Origin: Buddleja alternifolia
Lineage: Eukaryota > Streptophyta > Magnoliopsida > Lamiales > Scrophulariaceae
Direction: 5' to 3'
NCBI GenBank assembly: GCA_019426215.1
Contig: CM033397.1
Coordinates: 28,026,480-28,090,479 of the forward strand
DNA length: 64,000 nucleotides
How positions within the stretch are numbered: the first letter of the stretch is position 1; each line of letters starts with the position of its first letter. Under the pieces are notes generated by a model. That model searched no databases, was not told the DNA's origin, and worked only from the letters and a program-made list of their open reading frames with translations. A program made the translations under genes and the position numbers. Shown piece by piece: positions 11,407-21,997 of this stretch.

Positions 11407-11775
11407 GAACTCATTCCTGGATGGAAAACTGAAGGACATCCGCACGTCCACCTTGGAGCTGTACTTCTCGTCCTTTCTTATCATGGACAAAAAGGTCTCC
11501 CTGCCACTGCCAGAATTGGCCGCCTTGACTCTAGATTTCTATAGTATGAAGATGCTATAATTGGTACAGTCTTCACAACACTTAACGCAGGAAGTGTTGT
11601 AGTTACGTTCTTCCCCAACTTTGTTGTTTCACTTGACGATGCCCATTTAGCCTCTGTCTTCAAAGTCCATATCCAAATCACTGGAGCCGACCAGATTTTG
11701 TCTTCAGTCATGGCTACTTTATATCACCAAATTGTGTACAGGCTTCAAGATCATAGTCTTGATCTTCCAAGCTAA
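11407..11775 (+). pseudogene. EPRV_1 movement protein (30K superfamily), broken
   Basis: One plus-strand frame from 11407 to a TAA at 11773-11775 encodes a stretch with the patterns HVHLGAVLLVLSYHGQKG, an LDSRF core and TFFPNF, which match the conserved centre of caulimovirid movement proteins that enlarge plasmodesmata for cell-to-cell spread. An in-frame TAG at 11542-11544 interrupts it. A plausible upstream ATG at 11063 is in another frame, so at least one frameshift also occurred. It cannot give a full protein. Confidence 0.7.
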
Positions 11776-11926
11776 GGGCTTCGGCATCTCCCTCTGATCC
11801 TTGCAGATTCTTGAAAAGTTGGTCCCTATTAAGTGGATTACTAACTAGGAGACCCTTCACCAAACGCATGAAGCAGTTCATGCTACTAATTTTCAATTTA
11901 AAAGACTTCCAGGTGGACAAGTTAAA

Positions 11927-13104
11927 ATGATGTTCCAGACACTGAAAGACGAAGGACCATCCAATCCTAAGTTTCAACTCATGATTATCCTAGCTCCTTC
12001 TCCAAAGGAGAGATACATTACTGTTAGCAGTTTTTATGCTGACAGATCTTATGCTTACACTGATAAGATTTATAGGCATTTCATACAAGATATAGATCCA
12101 TCCATGTGTGATCCAGGATGTCCTTGTGTAGAAGAAAGTGACGATGATGAAGAAGAAGATGATTACTACTCTGGTAGAAGGACAAAAAACAAGAAGAAAA
12201 TTCTTTCATTAACTTCTTGCCATAACAATGATTACAGCCTTCCTGATCCTGATTTGGATGCACCTAAAGCGGTCCCTTTTGTTTATAAGAGCAAAAGCTT
12301 TGAATATCTAAATAAAGCTTCCACTTGCAGAAAAAAAGCAGTTTCTACTGTTTCCCATCTTGTCATCCAGCTATGCATGATGTTTCATTATGATACGAAC
12401 TTTCCACCCATGGAAAGACAGGAGGACCATAGTCAAAACACATCTTCCAAGCCTTATGTGCAAGCCACCATTGCTGACTCAAAAAGTTATAAAAAACGCC
12501 TCTCTCAATCTGAAGAAGTTTTGACCTGGCCAACCACAAATGCTAGAGCCCAGAATAGATCTATTACTACTTTGGATACTAAGATGAACAGAGTCCTTGG
12601 CAAAGTAGAATCCATTGACCATATGGTCAACAACGTTGAAAGTAAAACCCAGAGCTTCTATAATAATTTAATCGCCAGGATTCAGCGACTTGATAAGGAT
12701 CTTAGATTTCTTATTGACCAAATGAATTTTGGTCAGGTTTTATCATAAAAAGAAGCGGAGATTCGAAGGGTAAAAGCTAAACTTGCACAAATTGAGAAAG
12801 AAAGAAAACATTCCAAACATGTCCCTTTATTCTCCCTTTTCTCTGCACAACCTCTTGCTCTGGAGATCTCATCCTCTCATCTTAATTATTCTAAACATTT
12901 CTTCATGGCTTCTAGTGTTCCCATTATCTCTTCCAAACTCAAAAAAGGTTGAACACAAACAACAAAAGAAAGGTTAACGACTGAGGAAAAACAAAAAAAA
13001 AAGCTCCTCAAGAACGTCCTTCAGAAGAACCAAAACCCCCTAAATCTCATATGATGACCTCTACAAATTCCAACATAATTGATACAACCGAAGTGGTATC
13101 TAAT
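11927..13104 (+). pseudogene. EPRV_1 coat-protein region, N-terminal part, broken
   Basis: An open frame of 273 codons (11927-12748) contains a cysteine-rich patch (CDPGCPC), a very acidic stretch (EESDDDEEEDD), a basic run (RRTKNKKK) and a heptad-like C-terminal part. After a stop at 12746-12748 a neighbouring frame continues with a charged coiled-coil-like segment (KEAEIRRVKAKLAQIEKE). The same pieces occur in EPRV_2 at 59434-58726. Acid-rich tracts and coiled coils are usual in caulimovirid structural or virion-associated regions. The gene is cut at 13104/13110 by a solo LTR. Confidence 0.65.
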
Positions 13105-13109
13105 GAACA

Positions 13110-15039
13110 TGTTGGGGAAAAATAACCAAACGCATCGGAAAAATGGAATTTTAATTTTTTTGGATTTCCCCATAACAGGATCAATCCCGGGGTTTTATCA
13201 GACGTATATACGATAGGGTAAAATAAACTTTACCCGTTGTAGCGAAGTGGTTGGAGAAACTCACGAGCTTGAATCCTTCAACTTCTTCGCGAAATTACTC
13301 CAGCTGAAAACTTGATGATTCAAGCAATCCAATTGTCCTGCCTCTAAATTGTCTCACTGAAAAACTTGATGAGAAAGATCTTCCTCTTTCTTGATGTTGA
13401 AACCGATGGCTAGAGAGAGAGAGGGAGAGGAGTTTTTTTCTTGTGTCTTAATTAAATTACAACTTATTACCTAGGTATTAACTAATGTGATATATTTATA
13501 TCACTTAAGTTAATACCTTGTGCTCAAATTAGCCGCCCCTCCTAGTCCTTGGTGTGCCACTTAGTGCACCAATTTGAGCTTAGTCTAATCCATTGTATAA
13601 TTAATTAATTCAATCCAATTAATTAATGTATATATATATATAAATAATAGATAATATATTTAATTAATTTTATTTCTCCAAGAAATAATATATTAGTGAA
13701 CTATAAAGGAAAAATTGCATATAATCCCCCTGTGTTATCACGTTTTTGCTGAAAACCCCCTTGTGTTAATTTTTTTGCACGAAACCCCCTTGTGTTAGCC
13801 TAAACCCTGCACGAAACCCTCAATTCGTGTTAAATACGCAAAAAATGACATACACGCGCAGTGTATTTGAAGTAGGGTTGGAGGTTTTGCGCAGGGTTTA
13901 GGCTAACACAAGGGGGTTTCGTGCAAAAAAATTAACACAAGGGGGTTTTCAGCAAAAAAGTGATAACACAGGGGGGTTATATGCAATTTTCCCAACTATA
14001 AATAAACTAACTTATTTCTTCAAATAATTAATTCCATTTAATTAATTTTAAGTATCCAATACTTAAAATATTACCACAAGAAATATTCCATTTTTCTATC
14101 GATTTTTTCTTTCTAAGCGTGACTCTTTAGATTCATCTATATTTGGCAATGGGAGGATTCCATTGAATATAGGTCCCACCTAGCCAGTCAACTGGTTCAT
14201 ATTTTAACCCAAATAAGATAAAATGATTAGATCATTATTACCTTTCTTATTGTAAATACTGTGTGAATATAAATTCCTCGTTTCCTTATCCCGATCAAAT
14301 AAGAGTCATGGTTTTTAGTCAAACTCACTGACTGGACACTACGCGATATTTATAATAAGTTCAAATCAGTAAATGTTTTGGCCAAAGACTTTTAAGATCT
14401 AACTTACTTATAAATGCATAGGAAAATTCCTCGTTCACTTTCGAGGGAACGAATCCCATCTTGGATATCAGTTAAGACTACTACTTGCCCATTAGGTTGC
14501 AGTTTGACCCCATCAACAGTTGAATTGTACCTAACTACTCTAATGACGAACCTAATGTCACAAGTATATCTTCAACTCAATTCCTCAAGTCTAAAGTTCA
14601 GACACACCTATTACAATTTAATCAATTCTGTCATTGATTGTCAAAGAGTGAAAACCCATGTGACAGGATCGATACGAGTCATGTCTGAGTGCTACCACCT
14701 CCATCAGTGCACCTATGATGTGAGTTCTTCACTACTTTTTAGAGATTGACGGGCACCTTCTTGTCAAAACTCATATCATACAAGTCTTCATGATTTCCAA
14801 TGCCCAATTGAAAATCATTGACTTGCAGACTATTTTAGTACACAAGTATCAAACTACTCTAGTGCCTTAGAGAGTTAACTCTTGTGTTCATGAACTTATA
14901 TATAATTACAATATATAAAAGCCAATATAATAGTAAACAACTAATAGCCTTTTATTGATTTAATTCGAAACAAATACAAATTAATAATGTCATATCATTT
15001 ACTAATCCTCTAGTGGCATTTGAGGACATTAACCTAACA
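13110..15039 (-). mobile_element. Solo LTR of a Ty1/copia element related to copia-1
   Basis: Runs from TGTTGGGG to CCTAACA (plus sense) and is flanked by gaaca (13105-13109) and gaacc (15040-15044), a 5-bp duplication with one mismatch. EPRV_2 shows the uninterrupted sequence at 58590-58605. Internal blocks (CGTGACTCTTTAGATTCAT near 14118, GGCCAAAGACTTTT near 14380) match the copia-1 LTR at 22797 and 23093. No internal coding region remains, so LTR-LTR recombination is inferred. About 1.63 kb without the MITE it contains. Confidence 0.8.
13708..13993. mobile_element. MULE-type MITE, 286 bp, with perfect 9-bp TSD
   Basis: Left end ggaaaaattgcatataat, right end atatgcaattttccc; the arms are inverted copies for about 100 bp with three CCCCCTTGTGTTA-like blocks each. 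Flanks are the identical nonamer aactataaa (13699-13707 and 13994-14002). Length, ends and duplication fit a Mutator-superfamily MITE. It lies inside the solo LTR, so it is the youngest of three nested insertions at this spot. Confidence 0.88.
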
Positions 15040-15044
15040 GAACC

Positions 15045-16060
15045 TTGTTCTCCAAAGTCTCAAATGTCTGAGGACTCTCAGATACATGACGAATCTGAAG
15101 CTGGCTATGAATCTGAGTCACAAATGGCAGACATTTCTTCAATTTTTATAGTTGCTTCCATAGAATCTAGCAGACAGATTGAAGACCAAGTTGTTGAAGA
15201 TTCAAATGAAGAACTCAACTCTGATCCAGGAACTATTGAAGCTTCTAGTCAACCAACAGAGCATTCTTCACAAAAGCCATCTAATGGACCATGGTTTACT
15301 TTTAACGATGCTTCTGTTTCTAAACGAAGATTGATGTTCAGCTTGCAAAAGAAGCGCCTGTCCTTTCTACAGTTCTCAAAGAATTTGCCTCCAAATTTGC
15401 AAGCACACTTAGAGAATGGTTTCAGAATTTAGGAGAATATCGGCAAATGCAATTCTATCAAGTTGGTCATCCTACTGGTTTACTTGAAGGTATTCATCAA
15501 GAATTCATTGGAGACATTTATCTTATTAATAAGATGGCAAACCATGAATATTTCTCCATGAAGTATTGTTCTCTGGACATAAAAGAATTTGATTTCATTA
15601 TAAGATAATGTCTCAAAGTTTTACATGCTCAATGGTTACAATGATCCCAATCTCAAGCATGTTTACTTGGCTTCTCTTCCCCAAGAATTACAACCAGAGC
15701 TACAAAGGATGATTGCTTCAGCAAGGAAAGATGTTGCTGATTTTACACTTGGAGAATTTCATCAAATGACACATGCGGCTCTTGAAAAGCTATGTGAACA
15801 ACAATCATTCATTAAAGAATGGTTAGAAAAGAAAGCAGTTCTCAAAAAGGCTTGCAACAAATCTGATCTTGATATTAAATGCAAAAAGTCCTGCACCTTC
15901 TTAAAAGGACCCAAAAAGATCCATCGAATTCCAAGAGGCAAGTATAGGAAGAAGACACTTTACTTTTTTAGGCGAAAACCTATCAAGCAAAAAGAAACTG
16001 ATCGATGCTATCTTTGCTATCAGTAATGACATTTCGCAAAAAAATTGTCTTAATAAGAAA
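15045..16060 (+). pseudogene. EPRV_1 coat-protein region, C-terminal part with damaged CCHC knuckle
   Basis: Frames 15013-15432 (its first codons lie in the LTR) and 15625-16026 carry the capsid-like stretch (for example YLASLPQELQPELQRM) and a basic tail ending in CYLC. The CCHC zinc knuckle begins there, but two adjacent stops fall between the second cysteine and the histidine. EPRV_2 keeps this knuckle without those stops (57640-57570). The region between 15432 and 15625 is frameshifted. Confidence 0.7.
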
Positions 16061-16289
16061 AGCAAGTCAGTAAAAATGGCTTCTCAGATTCTACAAATAA
16101 CGAACACCCCCTACAAAGATGCAGATGTAGAATCTATTTATTCTGAACAAGTGGAACAAATAGAGGACAGTTTTTTCTATTCATGATAACTCTTCCTCTG
16201 ATGATGATAATGATGAACAAGTTCCTAACCCTGAAGAATTTGAATCATATCTTCCAGTTTATATGCTCCAAGCCATATATGTGTAAAAA

Positions 16290-16595
16290 AGTATGCCCTC
16301 ACCACATGTTGTGGTCCAAATACTCCTATCAGCATATATTAAAGCAATTGGATTCACGGATACAGGAACAAAGAGAACAATGCTCGACCCTAAGATTATA
16401 CCAAAAGAAGCTTGGAAAACTCATTACGAGTATTTTCAAGTAGCTAATGGACAATTGTTCTCCACTTCTCTTATCACCAAGAAGCCTATTGGCATCAGAT
16501 TCTTTCCAGACTATAGTGTTTGGATAGAAGCAACCAGTAGTAAGCTCCATGGAAACAATCTTATCATTGGTTTTGACATATATCATAAAGCCTAG
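16290..16595 (+). pseudogene. EPRV_1 aspartic protease
   Basis: A 100-codon frame contains GFTDTGTKRTML, with the D-T-G active-site triplet of retroviral-type aspartic proteases, then a glycine-hydrophobic motif (NLIIGFDI). In caulimovirids this domain cleaves the polyprotein and sits between coat protein and reverse transcriptase, as here. The active-site triplet is intact, but upstream and downstream frames are broken. Confidence 0.7.
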
Positions 16596-16779
16596 AGACT
16601 CCAAATTCTTCCTAGTAGTGTGAAATACAAAAGATATTTTTAATCATTTACCACCATTCAGAAGATGTTTGCCATCTTTGATGCATCTTCAGAGTATGAA
16701 AACATTGCTACACAACTCAAGCAATGTTGTGCAGATTCTCATCTTGATTTCCATCACCCTAGTCATTTGTGAAAACATG

Positions 16780-18180
16780 AAGAATTCTTTGTTCAAATAC
16801 CCTTCAAGTTGAATGAGGATGCTAATCCATTAAATGCCTCACATCCAGGCATGACTCCTGATGACCTTGCTCTTTCCAGAGATGATTGCAATCAGCTCTT
16901 AACCGTGGGTCTTATTAAACCAACAAAATCCAATTGAGCATGTCTAGCATTCTATTTCAACAAAAGAGGTGAACAAACTAGAGGCAAAAAGCGGCTTGTC
17001 ATTGATTACAAGTCACTAAACCATTTTTTCGGTGATAATAAATTCCTTCTTCCAAAAACTCTGGTCCTATTTTCTTGTCATTGATTACAAGGCACTAAAC
17101 CATTTTCTCGGTGATAATAAATTCCCTCTTCCAAAAACTCTGGTCCTATTTTCTCATCTTGCCAAAGCAAAAATCTTTTCTAACTGTGATCTTAAATCTG
17201 GATTTTAGCAATTGGGTATTAACCCAAAGAACCGTTACAAGACAGTTTTCTGTATCCCAAAAGCCTAATTTCAATGCACCGTTATGCCATTTGGGCTCAC
17301 AGTTGCTCCTTCATTTTTCAAGAAATTCATGATTACAATTTTTGAACCCATGTTACATAGTGCTCTTATATATATTGATGACATTCTTCTTTTCTCCCGA
17401 GATCAAAAATTCCACAAAGCTTTATTGGACAAATTTTTTGCCCTTGTCCAAAAATATGGAGTTATGTTATTAGAAAAGCAGAGTTCAATTAAGCATCCCA
17501 ATATTGAATTTTTGGGTATGAAGTTTGTTGATGGATCCTACCAACCTGGTCCACATATCACTCAAGAACTTTTAAAATTTTCAAAGAAAAACTTCACAAT
17601 TAAGGAATCCGACAATTCTTGGGGGTTGTGGATTACATCAAAAACTTTATTCTAGGATCATCCACATATACTAGCCAACTTTCAAAACTCTTGAAGAAAA
17701 ATCTCCCCTCATGGGGCCCTGCTCAAACTAAAGCTGTTGAACAACCCAAAAAGCTTTGTCAGAATCCTACCCCTCTAAAAATTCTTTACACAGGTCACAG
17801 GATCCTATAGACGGATGCCAACAATGAATACTGGGGCTATCCTTATTGAAGAAGAAAATGACAAGAAGCATTATTGTGGACATGCAAGTGGATAATTCAA
17901 AGAAGCTGAATAGCATTATCATGCTCTCTACAAAGAGATCTTGACCGTCAAATATGGAATTAAAAGGTTTGAATTCCACCTGATTGAACACCATTTTACA
18001 GTACAAATGGACAATACATCTTTCCCAAAGATTATGGATCTGCAAAATAAAGATGTTCCAGAACCACAATTATTGAGGCTCAAAGATTGGTTCTCCAACT
18101 ATCAATTCTCAGTAAAACATATAAAATGAGATACCAATATTGTTCCTGATCTCTTATCAAGACCACAAACGTGTCATCTT
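16780..18180 (+). pseudogene. EPRV_1 reverse transcriptase and RNase H, broken
   Basis: The plus strand shows in order VIDYK..L, the MPFGLTVAPS block (about 17284), the catalytic YIDD (17371-17382), then the RNase H segment with the pattern YGIKRFEFHL and a conserved tail (QLLRLKDWFS). These copy the viral genome through RNA and remove the RNA strand. A 79-bp tandem duplication (16998-17076, 17077-17155) shifts the frame near the start, and several stops follow (for example at 17206-17208, 17646-17655, 18127-18129). It cannot encode an active enzyme. EPRV_2 carries the same region at 21990-20850. Confidence 0.8.
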
Positions 18181-18189
18181 CTTTCATCT

Positions 18190-19182
18190 AAACCTACTAT
18201 TCCCATCTTCATGGAATCTTCCAAAAATATTTTCATGGTTCCTGATTACCCCCGAAGCTGATAATTCCTTACTCTCACAAAACTTCAAGCATTTGCAAGA
18301 AATAATCTTCTCCTAAAATTTGCCAAGCTCATTCATGACATAGGTCTCTCACCTTCTGATGGGTGTTTTTCATTTGATACTCCTTTTGTATGTGTGATAC
18401 ATCTATCACCCTATATTCCTTTACCCATTGAGGGTTTCTAGTACCTTTGGTGTATGCTTGTTCTCTATCACTTTGCCATAGAAATTCCTATCCTACCTAT
18501 GCTTGAGTATATCCACAACCCTATCAATGAAGGTTCTATCCTTTGGAATTTCCTTTTGAAATTTGATGACATTGAAAATTGGGAAACCATTCTTATGCAG
18601 AAAATTGAAGAACTCTCTTAGATGGGTAAACAACATGACAAAATGATTCTAATTTTGCATCAACCTTATTTTACTGGAAAAGCACAACTTATTCCACATT
18701 CCTACATGTATAATTGGAAAAATATTTTTGGAACATTTCTCAGGCAAAAAAAACTTTTATCAAAGCTTGTTGGTCAACTTTGTCACAATAATAATTCTAC
18801 ACATGCCATATCAAGGAAAATGATTAAATATACTTTTTATTTCCTTGAAGCAACTAATGACAAGAGAGTCATCCAACCTGAAGCTGATTTTCGTGAAGAT
18901 AGTATTACAGAACCTGTTGATCCATCAACAGAGAACCAGTCCAGAGAAAAAGAATTTCAATCAGAATCACAAAACCCATGGAACGATGGAACTTCATTCT
19001 TTGACGAGGAGAGTATTGACTGGAAAGAATATGGTCTTTACTCAGATGAACCAATGTGTCAAAAGAATACTATGATTATCATGAGTCACAGTAGCAAGCC
19101 CAGTAATTATCTTCTTTTGCTAGTTGTCCCTTTCTTCCAGACCATGGCATGTGGTGGCACTGTTTTTGTTTTTGCATTATAG
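18190..19182 (+). pseudogene. EPRV_1 region downstream of RNase H, unknown function
   Basis: After RNase H the reading frames continue in pieces. The longest is 18622-19182 (186 codons). It has a middle acidic, serine-rich part and a hydrophobic C-terminus (YLLLLVVPFFQTMAC). I do not recognise a domain. EPRV_2 has the equivalent at 20700-20240, but about 350 bp (18350-18705 here) are missing there. Conservation in both copies and its place before the promoter suggest a viral ORF or polyprotein tail. Confidence 0.5.
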
Positions 19183-19296
19183 TCCGTGTTTGTTCTTTAT
19201 GTGCTGTATTTTATTATAGCTTAGAATCTAGCCTTTTGATTGGCGGATTTGTTCTTTGTTTGTATTTTAATTTTATGTTGGTTTGGAGTCTGGGTC

Positions 19297-19305
19297 TATA
19301 TATAT
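19297..19305 (+). promoter_or_regulatory. EPRV_1 pregenomic RNA promoter TATA box
   Basis: TATATATAT in the context TGGGTC-TATA-GACCCC, followed about 30 bp on by a likely start region. In caulimovirids the full-length RNA promoter lies here, after the last ORF and before the primer site. EPRV_2 lacks this box. Confidence 0.6.
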
Positions 19306-19371
19306 GACCCCTTGTATTCAGTTTTCTTTAGATTGAAATCCACTTCTATCTTTATCTTATCTCTCTGATTT

Positions 19372-19720
19372 CCATGGCTCTTTAAATCTTCCTTGTTTCC
19401 TAAAAAAACCTCTCCAATGTCTTTTATATATACTACTAGTAATTCTCCTACCATGGCATAATTATGCTCTATACTTGCCTCTTCCATAGGATCCTGTGTA
19501 TCAGAAATATGCTAAGAATTATTTGGCAAAGATAATATGCTATGATCCTCTCTACTTTCATAATGAAAGAATAAAATTTTGAAAAAGGTTGGATAGTTTC
19601 TACATAGGCCTCCAGACAAGGTGTGCCGCTATAGGCTATTATAAAAACTTAAGAACTGGATTCAAGAGTTTTGTCCTGAAATTATGGTGGGTATGTGAGG
19701 CTCTCGGCGACCCGTGGCAT
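19372..19720 (+). other. EPRV_1 leader between promoter and primer site, coding-like
   Basis: Both EPRV copies share a readable segment here. On EPRV_1 about 19465-19575 it reads LYLPLP, a stop in this copy, then DPVYQKYAKNYLAKI. The next part, in another frame, reads up to the primer site. At the 5' end of EPRV_1 the matching frame is open from 10916 to a TGA at 11048-11050, passing through the primer site itself. This could be the true N-terminal part of the first ORF or a leader ORF. I do not recognise a domain. Confidence 0.45.
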
Positions 19721-19799
19721 ACCACCATAATTTCAGGACAAAACTTTTGAATTCAGTTCTTAAGTTTTTGTAACAACCTATAGCGGCACACCTTGCCTG
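19643..19799. repeat. Palindromic junction of the two EPRV copies
   Basis: EPRV_1 ends near 19720 (cccgtggcat) and EPRV_2 starts on the opposite strand at 19721 (accaccataatttcagg). The segment 19643-19690 is repeated inverted at 19721-19775 with few differences and a loop of only some 30 bp. The inverted homology continues outward for more than 2 kb on each side. Confidence 0.85.
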
Positions 19800-21997
19800 A
19801 AGGCCTATGTTGAAACTATCCAACCTTTTCCAAAAAAATTATTCTTTCATTATAAAGGTAGAGGGGATCGTAGTGTATTATCTTAGCCAAATAATTCTTA
19901 GCATATTTCTGATACACAGGATCCTCTGGAAGAGGCAAGTATAGAGCATACATATGCCATAGTAGGATAATTACTTGTAATGTAAATAAAGACCTAAGAA
20001 AGGTTTTTAAGGAAACAAGAAAGATTTAGAGAGCCATGAAAAATCAGAAAGAAATTAAATATAGAAGTGTATTTCAGTCCGAAGAAAACTGAATACAAGA
20101 GATCAAATACAGACAAAGAACAAATTTGCCAATCAAAACGCTAGATTCCAAACTAAAATAAAATACAGCACATAAAGAACAGACACGAACAATAATACAA
20201 AGACAAAAACAATGCCACCACATGCTATGGTCTGGAAGAAAGAGACAACCAGCAAAAGAAGATAATTACTGGGCTTGCTACTGTGACTTATGATAGTCAT
20301 ATTATTCTTTCAACCATGGTTCATCCGAGTAAAGACCATATCCTTTCCCGTCAATACTTTGCTCGTCGAGGAATGAAGTTCCATCATTCCATGAGTTTTG
20401 TGATTCTGATTGAAATTCTTTTTCTATGGACTAGTATTGTGTTGATGGATCAACAGGTTCTGTAATAATATCTTCACGAAAATCTTCTTTAGCTTCAGGT
20501 TGGATGACTCTCTCATCATTAGTTACTTCAAGTAAATAAGAAGTATACTTAATCATTTACCTTGATATGGTATGTATAGAATTATTATCGTGAAAAAGTT
20601 GACTAGCAAGCTCTGATAAAAGTTTTTTCTACCTGAGAATTGTTCCAAAAAAAATTTCCATTTATACATGTAGACCCATGACATGAATGAGCTTGGCCAA
20701 GTAAAGGAGAAGATTATTTCTTGCAAATGCTTGAAGTTTTGTGAGAGTAAGGAATTATCAGCTTCAATGGAATACTCAGAATCATGAAAATATTTCTAAA
20801 AGACGCCATGAAAATGATAATAGCAGGTTTAGATGAAAGAAGATGGCACGTTTGTGGTCTTGATAAGAGATCAGGAATAATATTGGTATCTCTTTTTATA
20901 TGCTTTACTGAGAATTGATATTTGGAGAACCAATCTTTGAGCCTCAATAATTGTGGTTCTAGAACACCTTTATATGGTAGATCCACAATCTTTGGGAAAG
21001 ATGTATTGTCTATTTGTACTGTAAAATGGTGTCCAACCAGGTGGAATTGAAACTTTTTAATTCCATATTTGACAGCCAAAATCTCTTTGTGGACAGCATG
21101 ATAATGCTTTTTCAGCTTCTTTGAATTGTCCAATTGCATGTCCATAATAATGCTTCTTTTAGTTTTCCTCTTCAATAGGTATGACCCCCCCAGTTTTCAT
21201 TGTTGGCATTTGTCTATAGGATCCTGTGAAATGTGTTAGGAATCTTTAGAGGGGGAGAATTCTGACAAAGCTTTTTGAGTTGTTCAACTGCTATAGTTTG
21301 AGCAGGCTCCCATGAGGGAGGATTTTTCTTCAAAAGTTTTGACAGTTGGCTAGTGTATGTGGATGATCCTAGAATAAAATTTTTGACGTAATTCACAACA
21401 CCCAAGAACTATTGGATTTCCTTAACGTGAAGTTTTCCCTTGAAAATTTTAAAAGTTCTTGAGTGATACAAGGATCGGGCTGGTAGGATCCATCAACAAA
21501 TTTCATACCCGAAAATTGAATATTGGGCTACCCAATTAGACTCTTCTTTTATGATAACATAACTTCATATTTTTGGACAAGGGCCAGAAATTTGTCCAAT
21601 AAAGCTTTGTGGGATTTTTGATCTCGGGAGAAAAGGAGAATGTCATCAATATATATAAGAGCACTATGTAATATGGCCTCAAAAATTGTGATCATGGCTT
21701 TCTGGAAAGTGAAGGAGAAACTTCGAGCCCTAATGGCATAACGATGCATTGGTATTGGGCTATTGGGACAAAAAGTTGTCTTGTAACGGTCCTTAGGGTT
21801 AATACCCGATTGCCAAAATCCACATTTAAGATCAAATTTAGAAAAGATTTTTGCTTCAGCAAGATGAGCAAATAGGATCATAGTTTTTGGAAGAAGAATG
21901 TATCATCACTGAGAAAATGGTTTAGTGCCTTGTAATAAATGACAAACCATTTTTTCCCTCTAGTTTGTTCAGCTTTTTTGTTGACATAGAATGCTAG
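19721..21997 (-). mobile_element. Endogenous pararetrovirus copy 2 (EPRV_2), segment a: leader to reverse transcriptase
   Basis: Minus-strand homologue of EPRV_1 from about 16945 to 19690. It lacks roughly 350 bp of the post-RNase H region and about 40 bp around the TATA box (deletion point near 20100-20110). It stops at gctag (21993-21997), where copia-1 inserted. Sequence divergence from EPRV_1 is moderate and each copy has private stops and indels. Confidence 0.85.
20850..21990 (-). pseudogene. EPRV_2 reverse transcriptase and RNase H, broken
   Basis: Minus-strand frames 21881-21549 (with the catalytic YIDD), 21405-21214 and 21175-20714 (RNase H, with YGIKKFQFHL and QLLRLKDWFS) cover the same domains as EPRV_1. 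Stops and shifts lie between the frames. The 79-bp duplication seen in EPRV_1 is absent here. The N-terminal part of RT is cut off by copia-1 and not found on the other side of it. Confidence 0.78.

Larger units (their letters stand above)
10916..19720 (+). mobile_element. Endogenous pararetrovirus copy 1 (EPRV_1), Caulimoviridae, florendovirus-like, degraded
   Basis: Order along the plus strand: tRNA-Met-like primer site, movement protein, coat-protein region with CCHC knuckle, aspartic protease, reverse transcriptase, RNase H, a C-terminal ORF, then a TATA-bearing promoter and leader. That is the caulimovirid gene order. About 80 bp at 10916-11000 recur at 19643-19720, so a bit more than one circular genome is present. 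Without the solo LTR and its duplicated target the unit is about 6.8 kb. Many in-frame stops and frameshifts break it. The florendovirus/petuvirus-like placement rests on the general look of RT, RNase H and coat regions and is an inference. Confidence 0.8.

Noticed and set aside
11481..11977. Minus-strand frames opposite the viral movement protein
   Set aside because: They are antisense shadows; the plus strand holds the conserved protein motifs.
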